Below, in pieces: positions 16,309 through 25,220 of a DNA stretch of 41,408 nt. Under the pieces are notes generated by a model, which worked only from the letters and a program-made list of their open reading frames with translations, did not search any database and was not told where the DNA came from. The position numbers and the translations under genes are program-made. Within the stretch, counting starts at the first letter, position 1. Each line of letters begins with the position of its first letter. The DNA lies in assembly GCA_964531715.1 (NCBI GenBank), contig CAZHEE010000010.1:1-41408 (forward strand), given 5' to 3'. Origin of the DNA: UBA1664 sp964531715 (GTDB lineage: Bacteria; Pseudomonadota; Alphaproteobacteria; Micavibrionales; UBA1664).

Positions 16309-18875
16309 CTAATTTTTAGTCGGCTTTTTCTTAGCCTTGGTCTTTGCCTTGGTTGGTTTTTTCTTCGGGGCGAGAGCCTCGACAGCATCTTCTAATGTAA
16401 CGAGATCATCCTTCATGGATTTCGGTAATTTGGCTTTTTTCTTCCCCATTTCGACATAAAGCCCGAAACGATTTTTACCCAGAATAATCAGCTCACCCTT
16501 GTTTGGATGGTTGCCGAGATCGCGGATTTTCTCCGCCGCCTTTTTCGCTTCATATTCCGCAATCAAATCAACCGCGCGGTTCATGCCCACGCTTAACACA
16601 TCATCATCTTTTTTAAGTGAGATGAAACCCCCGTCATATTTTAGATAAGGTCCGAAACGCCCGACCGATGCCTCAATTTCCAAACCCGTTTCAGGGTGCT
16701 CACCGACAAAACGCGGCAGGCGTAGGAGGTCAACAGCCTTTTCAAGTGTGACATCAGCGGGCGATAAGCCTTGCGGCAATGACTGCCTGCGTGGGGCTTT
16801 ATCTTCCTGCTCATGCGGTGTTTCAACATAAACCCCATATGGTCCTTTTTTCATCTCAACCGGTTGCCCGGTCTCCGGATGCTTGCCCAATTCATAAGGC
16901 TCTGCATCGAGATTAAGCCCACCGTCATTATTCTCCCCATCCTGTATCTCAAGCTTTCGCGTGAATTTGCATTCCGGATAGTTGGAACAGCCGATAAAGG
17001 CACCGAACTTCCCAAGCTTCAACCCGATTTCACCCGTATCACATGACGGGCATTGGCGCGGGGTGGAATTCTCAGCCGTTTTCGGGAAGAAATGCTCTTC
17101 CAGTTCGGCATTCAGCGCATCAATGACCTCGGTGATGGTCAGGCCTTTTGTGGCCTCAACGGCTTTTGAAAAATCTTTCCAGAACAGGCGGAGAGCCTCC
17201 TTATAAGCGACATGCCCGCCGGAAATTGCATCCAACTCCTCTTCCAACTCGGCTGTAAATGCATAATCGACATAGCGATTGAAGAATTTTACTAGAAAAG
17301 TAGTTACAATCCGTCCGCGATCCTCAGGGATGAAGCGTTTACTCTCTAGCCTTACATAATTGCGATCCTGCAACACTTGTATTATCGAGGCGTAGGTTGA
17401 TGGCCGCCCGATGCCTTCTTCCTCCAGCTTTTTAACAAGGCTCGCCTCGGTATAGCGCGGTGGGGGTTGTGTGAAATNNNNNNNNNNNNNNNNNNNNNNN
17501 NNNNNNNNNNNNNNNNNNNNNNNNNNNNNNNNNNNNNNNNNNNCAACGCATCACCTTCATGCATAACCGGCAAAATGCGGTTATCATCACTCTCGACCTT
17601 TCCGTCATCATCGGTCGCGCGATAAAGCTTCAAAAATCCGTCAAACTTAATAACCGATCCATTAGCGCGAAGCACAACATCATCCGTGCCGTCGCTGATA
17701 TCGATTGCGACCTGATCGAGGATGGCGGATTCCATCTGGCACGCCATTGTCCGCTTCCAAATCAGCGTATAAAGCTTCTTCTCCGCCTCACCTAAAGAAA
17801 TTTTTTGAGGGGTTTTTGACATGTCAGTCGGGCGTATCGCTTCATGCGCTTCTTGAGCGTTCTTGGCTTTAGATTTGTAAGCGCGGGGGCTGTCGGGCAG
17901 GTAGTTTTTCCCAAAATCCTTTTCAATTTGCTGACGAGTTTGGGCAATCGCCTCACCAGACAGGGTAATCCCGTCCGTTCGCATATAGGTGATGAGCCCT
18001 TCCTCATAAAGCTTTTGAGCCGTTCGCATAGTCGCTTGAGCCCCAAAACCGAGTTTGCGTGAGGCCTCCTGCTGTAGCGTAGAGGTAATAAATGGCGCGT
18101 AAGGGTTGCGGCGTGATTGTTTACGCTCAATCTTTTGCACTTTGAGGGCTTTGGCCTCAATGCGTTTAACGGCAGCTTTGGCATCGGTTTCATTGGGTAT
18201 ATCGAGCTTCTCAAGCTTGTTACCCGAAAGATGGGTCAGGCGTGCCTCAAACGGTGCGCCGTCTGGCGTATGCATCACGGCGGCAATCGTCCAATACTCA
18301 TCCGCCCTGAATTTCTCAATCTCATCCTCGCGCTCGGCAATCAGGCGGAGTGCAACGGACTGAACGCGTCCTGCAGAACGTGAACCAGGCAATTTCCGCC
18401 ATAAAACAGGCGAGAGATTAAACCCGACAAGATAATCAAGCGCGCGCCGCGCCAAGTAAGCATCGACCAAATCCTGGTCAATTTGTCGCGCCCCGTCAAA
18501 GGCCTGCATCACAGCCTTTTTTGTAATCTCGTTAAATGTAACACGTTTGACATCCTTGTTGTTGAGGAGCTTTTTCTCATTAAAATACTCCATCAAATGC
18601 CAGGATATGGCCTCACCCTCTCTATCAGGGTCGGTCGCGAGGTAGATTGTATCCGCACCCTTCATCGCCTTTTTAATGTCGGAGAGTGTCTTGCCCGCAC
18701 GATCAGACAACGCCCATTGCATGGCAAAATCCTCATCAGGCATGACGGAGCCATCCTTGGACGGCAGGTCGCGTATATGCCCCATCGACGCCAAAACAGT
18801 GTAATCCTTCCCCAGATAACCGTTTATCTTCTTAGCCTTGGCAGGGGATTCAACAATGACAAGTGAGTGACACAT
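16309..18875 (-). CDS. topA: DNA topoisomerase I (interrupted by an assembly gap)
   Basis: Type IA topoisomerase that relaxes negative supercoils. The N-terminal Toprim domain has LVIVESPAKAKKINGYLGKD and LATDPDREGEAISWHL. The active-site tyrosine is in EGLITYMRTDG, and HEAIRPTDMS is also present. After the gap come HFTQPPPRYTEASLVKKLEE and GIGRPSTYASII, then a zinc-ribbon (CPSCDTGEIGLKLGKFGAF, CSNYPECKF) and basic C-terminal repeats. The gene is split only because 66 N stand at 17478-17543 and their number breaks the frame; both sides are otherwise intact. DprA and PlsY lie upstream, the common alphaproteobacterial order. The usual downstream rnr is elsewhere (26884). Confidence 0.93.
17478..17543. 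other. Assembly gap (66 N) inside topA
   Basis: A run of 66 undetermined bases. The protein reads EGDAL up to base 17544 and resumes with the last two bases of a His codon and FTQPPPRY at 17477. Hence the true missing length must be 1 modulo 3, and homologues suggest about 10 residues (around 31 bases), not 66. Confidence 0.85.
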
Positions 18876-18922
18876 GATTTCTTATGTACGGCATATCACT
18901 ATAAGTGGCAAGTGTTCAAATG

Positions 18923-20041
18923 TTACGCGATCTTTGACACCCGATTACCCGGGTGGCGGAGGACTTGCCCAGCAAGCTCAAGGTCGAGCAGAACTGATTG
19001 CAGCTGATGCGGCGGGATTTGGCAGCCGCGGCAGATAATATCAATATCAGTCGGCGTGTGATTGAGATTTTGCAATATAAGCTGGTAGCTGTCCTCATTC
19101 GGTGTGTCCTGCTCATACTCTTCAAATGAAATCGGGCTTTCATTTACCCCGTGAAATAGAGTCGGTTGTTGAATAGTTTTGGCACTCATTGTCATTAATT
19201 CCTCTAACACATCATCCGCCTTTTGAATAAGCTTCGCCCCATTTTGAATGAGGCTATTTGGCCCTTCGCCGCGCGGATCGCCCGGGAAGCCCGGCACTGC
19301 AAAAACCTCCCGCCCTTGTTCTGACGCCAATCGCGCCGTAATAAGGGAACCTGAACGCATAGATGCCTCAACCACGATGACACCTTTTGACACCCCGCTG
19401 ACAATGCGGTTGCGCCGCGGGAACAAATGCGCGGTTGGCGGTGTGCCAAACGCCATTTCGGAGACAACACAGCCATGTTTGATAATCTCATGATACAGGT
19501 CAGTATTCTCACGCGGGTAAATCTGGTCAATACCGCCGGCAAGGACGGCTATCGTCCCTGTTTCAAGGCTAGCCTCATGCGCCGCCGTATCAATACCGCG
19601 TGCCAGACCCGAGGCAATGACCTGACCCTTTTGCCCTAACTCACATGCCAGTTTCTTCGTATATTGCTTTCCGTTAATCGAGGCATTGCGCGCGCCCACA
19701 ATCCCGATACAAGAGTGTGACAGTAATTCAGCATTGCCTAAAACACTTAAAACAGGGGGCGCGTCTTCAATATTCTGTAGCCATTCAGGGTAAAGCTCGT
19801 CACCTGTCACAATCAATTGCCCGCCGATATTCGATAGCATTTTGAGTTCACGTGACGCTTCTTGAACCGTCATGATGCGCGGTGATGCCTTTTTACCGCC
19901 GCGCTTTGCCAAACTCGGCAAAAGCTCCAAAGCCTTTTCAGCCGAGCCGAAGCGCGCGATCAGCCGATGAAATGTAATTGGCCCGATGGTTTCACTGCGG
20001 CTCAAACATAATCGCGCAATGCGTTCATCCTGGGTCATCAT
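18923..20041 (-). CDS. dprA: DNA-processing protein DprA
   Basis: A 372-residue DprA/Smf protein that loads RecA on incoming single-stranded DNA. The N-terminal SAM-like region contains LSRSETIGPITFHRLIARFG. The Rossmann domain has the signature IGIVGARNAS, GLARGIDTAAHEASLE, VLAGGIDQIYPREN, LFPRRNRIVSG and VVEASMRSGSLITARLA. The C-terminal winged helix starts near residue 310 (QLILQNLNHTPTDIDII). Full-length. It overlaps plsY by 4 bases (ATGA). No com genes are nearby. Confidence 0.96.
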   Translation of the reverse strand: MMTQDERIARLCLSRSETIGPITFHRLIARFGSAEKALELLPSLAKRGGKKASPRIMTVQEASRELKMLSNIGGQLIVTGDELYPEWLQNIEDAPPVLSVLGNAELLSHSCIGIVGARNASINGKQYTKKLACELGQKGQVIASGLARGIDTAAHEASLETGTIAVLAGGIDQIYPRENTDLYHEIIKHGCVVSEMAFGTPPTAHLFPRRNRIVSGVSKGVIVVEASMRSGSLITARLASEQGREVFAVPGFPGDPRGEGPNSLIQNGAKLIQKADDVLEELMTMSAKTIQQPTLFHGVNESPISFEEYEQDTPNEDSYQLILQNLNHTPTDIDIICRGCQIPPHQLQSVLLDLELAGQVLRHPGNRVSKIA

Positions 20042-20640
20042 GATACTTTTTTCTCGCCGATTTTCGGTTCGCTTTTGTTAATAATACGCGTGATATTATC
20101 CCGATGTTTGTAAACAACAAGCGTGGCCAAAATGACCGTTACAAAAGCGTGCAATGACCCGTAAATGACACCTGCAAAAAACGGTGCGATTGAAACGGCA
20201 ATCAGCGCGGCGAGGGATGACATACGAAACAAAAACGCACTTGCCAACCATAAGGCGCATGTAATAATCCCCACAAATGGCATAAGCGCAAGCAAGACAC
20301 CGAGGATGGTGGCAACCCCCTTACCGCCTCTGAAGTTCAACCATATCGGAAAAAGATGACCGAGAACGCTTCCCAATGCCGCGCCAATGGCCGCCATGGG
20401 TGCGATCGCCCCGAAAATCAATACGGCTAATGCGCCTTTGCCGCTGTCGCAGATCAAGGTGAGGAGCGCAAGATCCTTACGCCCTGTTCTTAAAACATTT
20501 GTCGCCCCGATATTGCCAGAGCCTGTCGCGCGGATATCGGGCAACCCAGCCAGTTTAGTGAAGACCAGTCCAAAAGGGATTGAGCCAAGTGCATAGCCAC
20601 CAATTAGCCCGATAGCAAAATATATTATTGTCAAAATCAT
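20038..20640 (-). CDS. plsY: Acyl-phosphate:glycerol-3-phosphate acyltransferase
   Basis: A 200-residue inner-membrane enzyme that makes lysophosphatidate from acyl-phosphate and glycerol-3-phosphate. Motif 1 is YALGSIPFGLVFTKLAG, motif 2 RATGSGNIGATNVLRTGRK, and motif 3 NFRGGKGVATILGVLLALMP. About five to six membrane helices are visible. It heads the plsY-dprA-topA operon. In relatives pyrC usually lies just upstream; here there is a REP-like repeat and a plasmid-type gene. Confidence 0.95.
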   Translation of the reverse strand: MILTIIYFAIGLIGGYALGSIPFGLVFTKLAGLPDIRATGSGNIGATNVLRTGRKDLALLTLICDSGKGALAVLIFGAIAPMAAIGAALGSVLGHLFPIWLNFRGGKGVATILGVLLALMPFVGIITCALWLASAFLFRMSSLAALIAVSIAPFFAGVIYGSLHAFVTVILATLVVYKHRDNITRIINKSEPKIGEKKVS

Positions 20641-20651
20641 ATTTTTACTAT

Positions 20652-20734
20652 CCCCTCACCCGTTTTGCGCAATGCTTAAAACACCCTCTCCCCAGGGAGA
20701 GGGAAGGCGACACAAAGTGGAGCAGGGTGAGGGG
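20652..20734. repeat. REP-like nested palindrome between plsY and the HTH gene
   Basis: The outer arms CCCCTCACCC (20652-20661) and GGGTGAGGGG (20725-20734) are perfectly complementary. Inside them CCCTCTCCC and GGGAGAGGG pair (20684-20703). This nested CCCTCACCC/CCCTCTCCC layout is a very common dispersed repeat in proteobacteria. The cruciform is GC-rich, unlike its surroundings. Confidence 0.7.
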
Positions 20735-20745
20735 TGCAACAGCAT

Positions 20746-21312
20746 TTAAGACGCTTTTTTCTTATCTTTTTTGACGAAAAGCGCATGGAGAAAAGAATGG
20801 TTTTTGACATTCTGGTTGCTTGCCGCGCTGTCCATACGGCGCTGAGCCTCTTGTTGTTTTTTCAACTGAATGGCACGCGCGCGCGCCTCTTCACGTTTTT
20901 GAAGCTCTTTGATACGGGCATCGGCCTGCTCTTGCGAATGTTGACTGGTCAACAAGACCTGCTGTGCCTGTTTTTGCCAGCTATCACGTTGCGCCTTTAA
21001 ATCATCCATTTGACCTGTCATGACATCAATTTGATCTTCCAGCAATTTGACCTTCATTTCCAGGCGGTCAACCTCTAAAGCGTGACGCGCCTGTTGGAGC
21101 TCAACTTCATAAGAAGGGGTCGTTTTTGCCTCCGAAACAGTTTCAATTTCTGCCATTTCAACACCAAACACGCGTTCCAACTCTGACACGTCAATCAGCT
21201 TTTTCTTATCATCAACTTCATAGGAGAGTTTGCCTGTTTTCAAGGCTCTCTGAATGGTTGATTTAGATTTTCCTGTGAGCTCCGAAGCTCTTTGTACGCC
21301 GACCTTTGCCAT
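20746..21312 (-). CDS. HTH plus coiled-coil protein, plasmid entry-exclusion-like
   Basis: A 188-residue protein. Residues 1-50 form a small DNA-binding domain, KVGVQRASELTGKSKSTIQR, followed by GKLSYEVDDKKKLIDVSELE, as in MerR- or excisionase-type helix-turn-helix domains. Residues 70-165 are a long, heptad-rich coiled coil with many Gln, Glu and Arg (EVDRLEMKVKLLEDQIDVMT). The C-terminus is basic. Plasmid genes with this plan are often annotated DNA-binding or entry exclusion protein 1. It sits exactly where pyrC would be expected, beside a dispersed repeat, which suggests a replacement. Function unproven; a KfrA-like DNA-binding role is an alternative. Confidence 0.55.
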   Translation of the reverse strand: MAKVGVQRASELTGKSKSTIQRALKTGKLSYEVDDKKKLIDVSELERVFGVEMAEIETVSEAKTTPSYEVELQQARHALEVDRLEMKVKLLEDQIDVMTGQMDDLKAQRDSWQKQAQQVLLTSQHSQEQADARIKELQKREEARARAIQLKKQQEAQRRMDSAASNQNVKNHSFLHALFVKKDKKKAS

Positions 21313-21404
21313 TTCATTATCCCTTTATATGATAGTTTTTTAGGTGACATTACAAAAGCATAGAGTGATGCATCATGCAATCAAAATGATTCATTTTGAC
21401 TTTC

Positions 21405-22313
21405 TCATGACCCGTTTATGGCATAGTCAAGTACCGCCATACGGGTCGGAATGCCATTGGTAACTTGCCTCAATATAAGCGATCGGCGCGGGTCATCGGC
21501 AACGTCATCGGCAATTTCAACCCCTCTGTTCATAGGCCCCGGGTGAAGCACAAAGGCATTTTTTGCATGCTTATCCAGCCGCTCGCGCGTTAAACCATAA
21601 TCAATAAAGAAATCGTGGTCTTTACCGCTATAGCCCTCTGCCATGCGTTCCTTTTGAATGCGAAGCATCATGACCGCGTCAGCTTGCTTGAGGCCTACAT
21701 CCATGTCCGTATGACGCTCTGCGCCCTCAAAATCTTTCAGTTTAGGCATCAGTAATTCGGGTGCAATAAGGCGCACTGACACCCCTAAACGGGTCAAAAT
21801 GGCATGCGCTGACCGCGCAACGCGGCTATGCGCTATATCCCCGCAAATGGCAACGATCTTGCCTGATAAGTCACGCCCTAAAGCCTGCTGAAGCGTCATG
21901 GCATCAAGCAACCCTTGCGTCGGGTGCGCCCTGAAGCTATCCCCCGCATTGATGACCGGGCAGTCAAAAACCGACATGGCAAAACGCGGCGCATTATAAT
22001 CCGCTGACCTCAAAATGACACTGTCCGGTGCATAGGCATTGAGTGTCAAAAACGTGTCATGCGTGCTCTCATTTTTATTCACGGAAGAACTTTTAACATT
22101 GAAATTGACCACATCCGCACCCAGTCTTTTTGCCGCAACCTCAAAAGACATACGCGTGCGCGTGCTGTCCTCCATGAAAATATTAAAAATAATGCGGTTT
22201 TGAAGCGTTCTTTGCTGAACTTTGCTCTCATCCGAGAAATAGTGGGCTTTATCAAGCAAAGCATGAAGTATCTCATCACTTAAAGAGTCAATGTCAGGCA
22301 GGTGAAATGTCAT
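21405..22313 (-). CDS. pyrB: Aspartate carbamoyltransferase catalytic subunit
   Basis: A 302-residue enzyme of pyrimidine synthesis joining carbamoyl phosphate and aspartate. The carbamoyl-phosphate loop is MEDSTRTRMSFEVAAKRLGA; KNESTHDTFLTL contains the lysine-glutamate loop of the neighbouring subunit. HPTQGLLDAMTL and GDIAHSRVARSA follow, and VLHPGPMNRGVEI near the end is the conserved PGP loop. Length is normal. PyrC, usually immediately downstream, is missing in the window; the 4-bp overlap with the prepilin peptidase gene upstream suggests co-transcription. Confidence 0.95.
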   Translation of the reverse strand: MTFHLPDIDSLSDEILHALLDKAHYFSDESKVQQRTLQNRIIFNIFMEDSTRTRMSFEVAAKRLGADVVNFNVKSSSVNKNESTHDTFLTLNAYAPDSVILRSADYNAPRFAMSVFDCPVINAGDSFRAHPTQGLLDAMTLQQALGRDLSGKIVAICGDIAHSRVARSAHAILTRLGVSVRLIAPELLMPKLKDFEGAERHTDMDVGLKQADAVMMLRIQKERMAEGYSGKDHDFFIDYGLTRERLDKHAKNAFVLHPGPMNRGVEIADDVADDPRRSLILRQVTNGIPTRMAVLDYAINGS

Positions 22314-22789
22314 AGGTAGATATCCTTATAAAGCCACACTCCGATTAAAATAATTCCCGCAATGAAGCCGGGCCCTGCAGGAAGCATCAATCTTTTAAGC
22401 GATTTTCTATGAAAAAAGGCGATAATGAATGCGTGTAACACACCGCATAATGCACCGATTGATAAGCCGAGCAATACCCCTTGCGGACCGAGCCATAGCC
22501 CGGCCGCACTCATCAGTTTCACATCGCCAAGACCTAATGTTTCCATGCCGTAAAATTTGTTTGCCGCCGCGCGGATGAGTAATAAAGACCCACCACCGAT
22601 GATTGCGCCAATCAGCATAAATAGCCAAGTCCCACCCATCCAATCTGTCGCGAAATGAAACGGGATAGCACTCAAGGCAAAAAGCGCCACAAGTTCATTG
22701 GGCAAAATCCATAATTTTAAGTCAATCCAGCCCATCCAAAACAGGCTGATAAAAGCAATGGAAACCGACAAAATTACGAGAAAAATCAT
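22310..22789 (-). CDS. Small A24-family prepilin peptidase
   Basis: A 159-residue membrane aspartyl peptidase. The two catalytic aspartates are in MGWIDLKLWILPNEL and ETLGLGDVKLMSAAGLWLGP (the GxGD motif). About five to six membrane helices. It lacks the N-terminal methyltransferase domain of PilD, as in TadV/CpaA-type peptidases. No pilin or Tad gene is present in the window, so its substrates must be encoded elsewhere. It overlaps pyrB by 4 bp. Confidence 0.85.
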   Translation of the reverse strand: MIFLVILSVSIAFISLFWMGWIDLKLWILPNELVALFALSAIPFHFATDWMGGTWLFMLIGAIIGGGSLLLIRAAANKFYGMETLGLGDVKLMSAAGLWLGPQGVLLGLSIGALCGVLHAFIIAFFHRKSLKRLMLPAGPGFIAGIILIGVWLYKDIYL

Positions 22790-22853
22790 GGCTTTTCATC
22801 CTAGCGACAAATACGTCTTGCGCAAGCGGAAAGTCATGTCTAGGATAGAATTC

Positions 22854-23366
22854 ATGAGTAAAACAGACGATAATTTAACGCTTCGTTATGACCGAATGGT
22901 TGAAAAAGCCTTGCGTAGCGTAACGCGCCAAGCAATTGAGGAAGTGATGGAGACCGGGCTTCCCGGAGACCATCATTTTTATATTACTTTCCTGACCGAT
23001 TATGATGGCGTTCAAATTCCTGATTATTTGCGCGAACGTTACCCCGGCGAGATGACAATTGTGTTGCAATATCAATTCCATGATTTAAGTGTTGATGACA
23101 ACTTCCTGAAAGTGACGCTCAGCTTCAATAATATTCCTGAAAAACTTGTCATACCCATGGCGGCAATTACGATTTTTGCAGACCCAAGCGTTAATTTCGC
23201 GCTTCAATTCCAACCGATGGATGAAGGGGAAAGCTATAGCGATGAAGCGGACAGTGATATTGCCGATGCGATTGCTAGCCTTGCCGACGATGATGACGCG
23301 AAACCATCCAAAAAAGATAAAAAAGGCGAGGTCGTCTCCCTCGACCAATTCCGCAAAAAAGATTAA
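22854..23366 (+). CDS. sspB: Alphaproteobacterial SspB, ClpXP adaptor
   Basis: A 170-residue SspB-like protein that delivers ssrA-tagged proteins to ClpXP. Characteristic stretches are GDHHFYITFLTDYDGVQIPD, RERYPGEMTIVLQYQFHDL, VTLSFNNIPEKLVIPMAAIT and FADPSVNFALQF. An acidic, low-complexity linker follows, and the end VVSLDQFRKKD is the ClpX-docking tail typical of the family. The start at 22854 follows AGGATAG; the open frame extends upstream to 22698 but lies inside the divergent prepilin peptidase gene. It shares a TAATG junction with the hydrolase gene that follows. Confidence 0.92.
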   Translation: MSKTDDNLTLRYDRMVEKALRSVTRQAIEEVMETGLPGDHHFYITFLTDYDGVQIPDYLRERYPGEMTIVLQYQFHDLSVDDNFLKVTLSFNNIPEKLVIPMAAITIFADPSVNFALQFQPMDEGESYSDEADSDIADAIASLADDDDAKPSKKDKKGEVVSLDQFRKKD

Positions 23367-24304
23367 TGACTGCTTTCTGGTCTGATTCTATAGACCCTTT
23401 GACTGAGCCTGCTCGCGTGCTTATTAAGCGCGGGCAGTGGATTGATGACACGCGCGACAATCGCATCATTAAATATAAAATTTACTATCCTGATAGTCAG
23501 CCCGTCAAGCCTTTACCACTCATAATTTGGTCGCATGGATTGGGTGGAACGGAAGATGGCGCAGGGTTTATTGCGCGGTTTTTGGCTTCTCATGGCTATA
23601 TCCATTTGCATATCGGACATGAAGGGACGAATGACAGCCTGTGGCGCGGCAGGCCCGGACATCCTTGGGATAATATCAGGAAAGCGCATATTCCTTGGGA
23701 AACGGTTTTAAACCGCTATCGTGATGTGCCTTTTGCGCTCAACCAATTAAGTGCGCTCGATTTACTTATTGATAGCAGTAATTTAGGCATGAGCGGTCAC
23801 AGCTTCGGCGCGCTGACCACTCAAATCATGGCAGGTCAACTCACAGGTAATCCTGAGCCAATCAGCTTGTTTGAGTCTCGATTTAAGGCGTCGATTGCTT
23901 ATAGCCCCGTTCCGAATAAACGACTTTTATTACCACCTAAACAAGTTTATGGCGGTATGAATTTGCCCTTGATGCATATGACGGGTACTGAAGATTACAG
24001 TCCGTTAGAAGGTGATATTCAATCTTTGAGAGATGAAATATTTGACCATGCCGGTGGTTCAGAAAAGATGCAATATAGTGTCATTTTGAATGGTGCCGAC
24101 CATATGGTTTTTAACGGGTCACGCGGTCAACTTCCTGACTATGAAGGTATTGACACTCATAAGGAGCAAATTAAAATTTTGGCACTCGCTTGGTGGGAGT
24201 ATTATCTAAAAAATAATGCAAAAGCGGGTCATTGGCTCGCCCATGCATGTCAAGATTATTTAGGCACATCCAGCATGGTCAAGGTTAAAAATAATGCATT
24301 TTGA
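23366..24304 (+). CDS. Alpha/beta hydrolase, dienelactone hydrolase-like
   Basis: A 312-residue cytoplasmic esterase-like protein. PLIIWSHGLGGTEDG carries the oxyanion-hole turn. The nucleophile elbow is LGMSGHSFGALTT, and HMTGTEDYSPLEG and GADHMVFNG supply the likely acid and histidine. No signal peptide. The most similar families are annotated PAF-acetylhydrolase-like or dienelactone hydrolase; the natural substrate is unknown. It is translationally coupled to sspB (TAATG) and overlaps the 3' end of the convergent transglycosylase gene by 49 bp. Confidence 0.82.
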   Translation: MTAFWSDSIDPLTEPARVLIKRGQWIDDTRDNRIIKYKIYYPDSQPVKPLPLIIWSHGLGGTEDGAGFIARFLASHGYIHLHIGHEGTNDSLWRGRPGHPWDNIRKAHIPWETVLNRYRDVPFALNQLSALDLLIDSSNLGMSGHSFGALTTQIMAGQLTGNPEPISLFESRFKASIAYSPVPNKRLLLPPKQVYGGMNLPLMHMTGTEDYSPLEGDIQSLRDEIFDHAGGSEKMQYSVILNGADHMVFNGSRGQLPDYEGIDTHKEQIKILALAWWEYYLKNNAKAGHWLAHACQDYLGTSSMVKVKNNAF

Positions 24305-25140
24305 TTGACCTGTTTTTGAACCAAATTTGAGATCTTATCGCCATATAATCCTTCAAAAAGGCTCCCAGATTGAAAGCCATCTATAGATGGCGTTTGGCGA
24401 ATAAAATGAGTCACTTCTTGCCCGTATAATCGCTCAAATTGAATATCGCGTTGATAACCCTTATCCGAAATCTGAACCTCATTTGACGCGGTCAATTCTT
24501 GTGGATGACTTGGTGTGACGCTCGCAAATTTACCCTCAAAATGCTTATAAATTTGGTCGAAAGACTTTGGCGAACCATCTGAATTATAAAAGATATTTCT
24601 ATTCGAACTTGCCGCACTCGGGAAAAGGTGGGCCGCAGGGCGATAGGGATGCTCCTGCATCATTGCGATAAATTTCGATGCACCGCCGGCCCCCATAAAA
24701 TGCGCCATATAGAGATCGGTTGCTGATACATCTTTCCCGGTTTTCTGCGCAACGATAGCACCGTTTTGCAAGGCCAATTCGGCAGCCATGAGGGATGAAA
24801 TTTCCGGATCTTTTCTGAGGTTCAGGATTGCGTTATTGAGGGTGTCATCTGACACGAAATAGCGACCCTGAAAATCCTGCTCAATTTTATCCGCCATGTC
24901 ACCCAGACCATGTTTTGACCCATATTGTGACACCATGGCAAGCCATGTTTGATCAATAAATTGGTAAAGACCTGTCGCACTGGATGTCGATGCCTTGACT
25001 TCCGCACGAAACGAACTTTCGGTCGCGGCCTGACGCATCAGATAGTCAAAATTGACCCCTGTTTTTTGAGACGCGTGCTTAATCGCTTGTTCAATATGCA
25101 CAGGTGCATTGAAGCTATTTCCGTTTATTCCAAGGCTCAT
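24256..25140 (-). CDS. Lytic transglycosylase (SLT-like) protein
   Basis: A 294-residue protein with an N-terminal SLT-type lysozyme-like domain: FDYLMRQAATESSFRAEVKA supplies the catalytic Glu (ES motif), then STSSATGLYQFIDQTWLAMV. The remaining half has no clear domain (YLSP-like and low-similarity regions) and ends in a helical QKQVNQNALFLTL. I see no signal peptide after the chosen start at 25140, and the longer frame to 25233 has no better ribosome site; export could be by another route. Similar genes in alphaproteobacteria are annotated transglycosylase SLT or rod-associated muramidases. It overlaps the hydrolase 3' end and is divergent from the acyl-CoA dehydrogenase. Confidence 0.78.
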   Translation of the reverse strand: MSLGINGNSFNAPVHIEQAIKHASQKTGVNFDYLMRQAATESSFRAEVKASTSSATGLYQFIDQTWLAMVSQYGSKHGLGDMADKIEQDFQGRYFVSDDTLNNAILNLRKDPEISSLMAAELALQNGAIVAQKTGKDVSATDLYMAHFMGAGGASKFIAMMQEHPYRPAAHLFPSAASSNRNIFYNSDGSPKSFDQIYKHFEGKFASVTPSHPQELTASNEVQISDKGYQRDIQFERLYGQEVTHFIRQTPSIDGFQSGSLFEGLYGDKISNLVQKQVNQNALFLTLTMLDVPK

Positions 25141-25147
25141 GCGTGAA

Positions 25148-25210
25148 ATATTGCAATATCTATGCCACATCTTACAGCTGGGACTGGAAAATGGGTGGCA
25201 ACTGTGCCAC
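25148..25210. promoter_or_regulatory. Divergent control region with two inverted repeats
   Basis: The 80-bp gap between the transglycosylase and acyl-CoA dehydrogenase starts holds the perfect palindrome ATATTGCAATAT (25148-25159) and the inverted repeat GTGGCA-ACTG-TGCCAC (25195-25210), with a further TGCCACA at 25163. They could be operators, but no regulator is known here. Confidence 0.4.
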
Positions 25211-25220
25211 ACTTTCCCGC

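Noticed and set aside
17382..17477. Translation continuing from the topA N-terminal frame past the N run (ISHNPHRAIPRR...)
   Set aside because: It is out of frame. The other frame gives the conserved HFTQPPPRY sequence, so this end is an artefact of the gap length.
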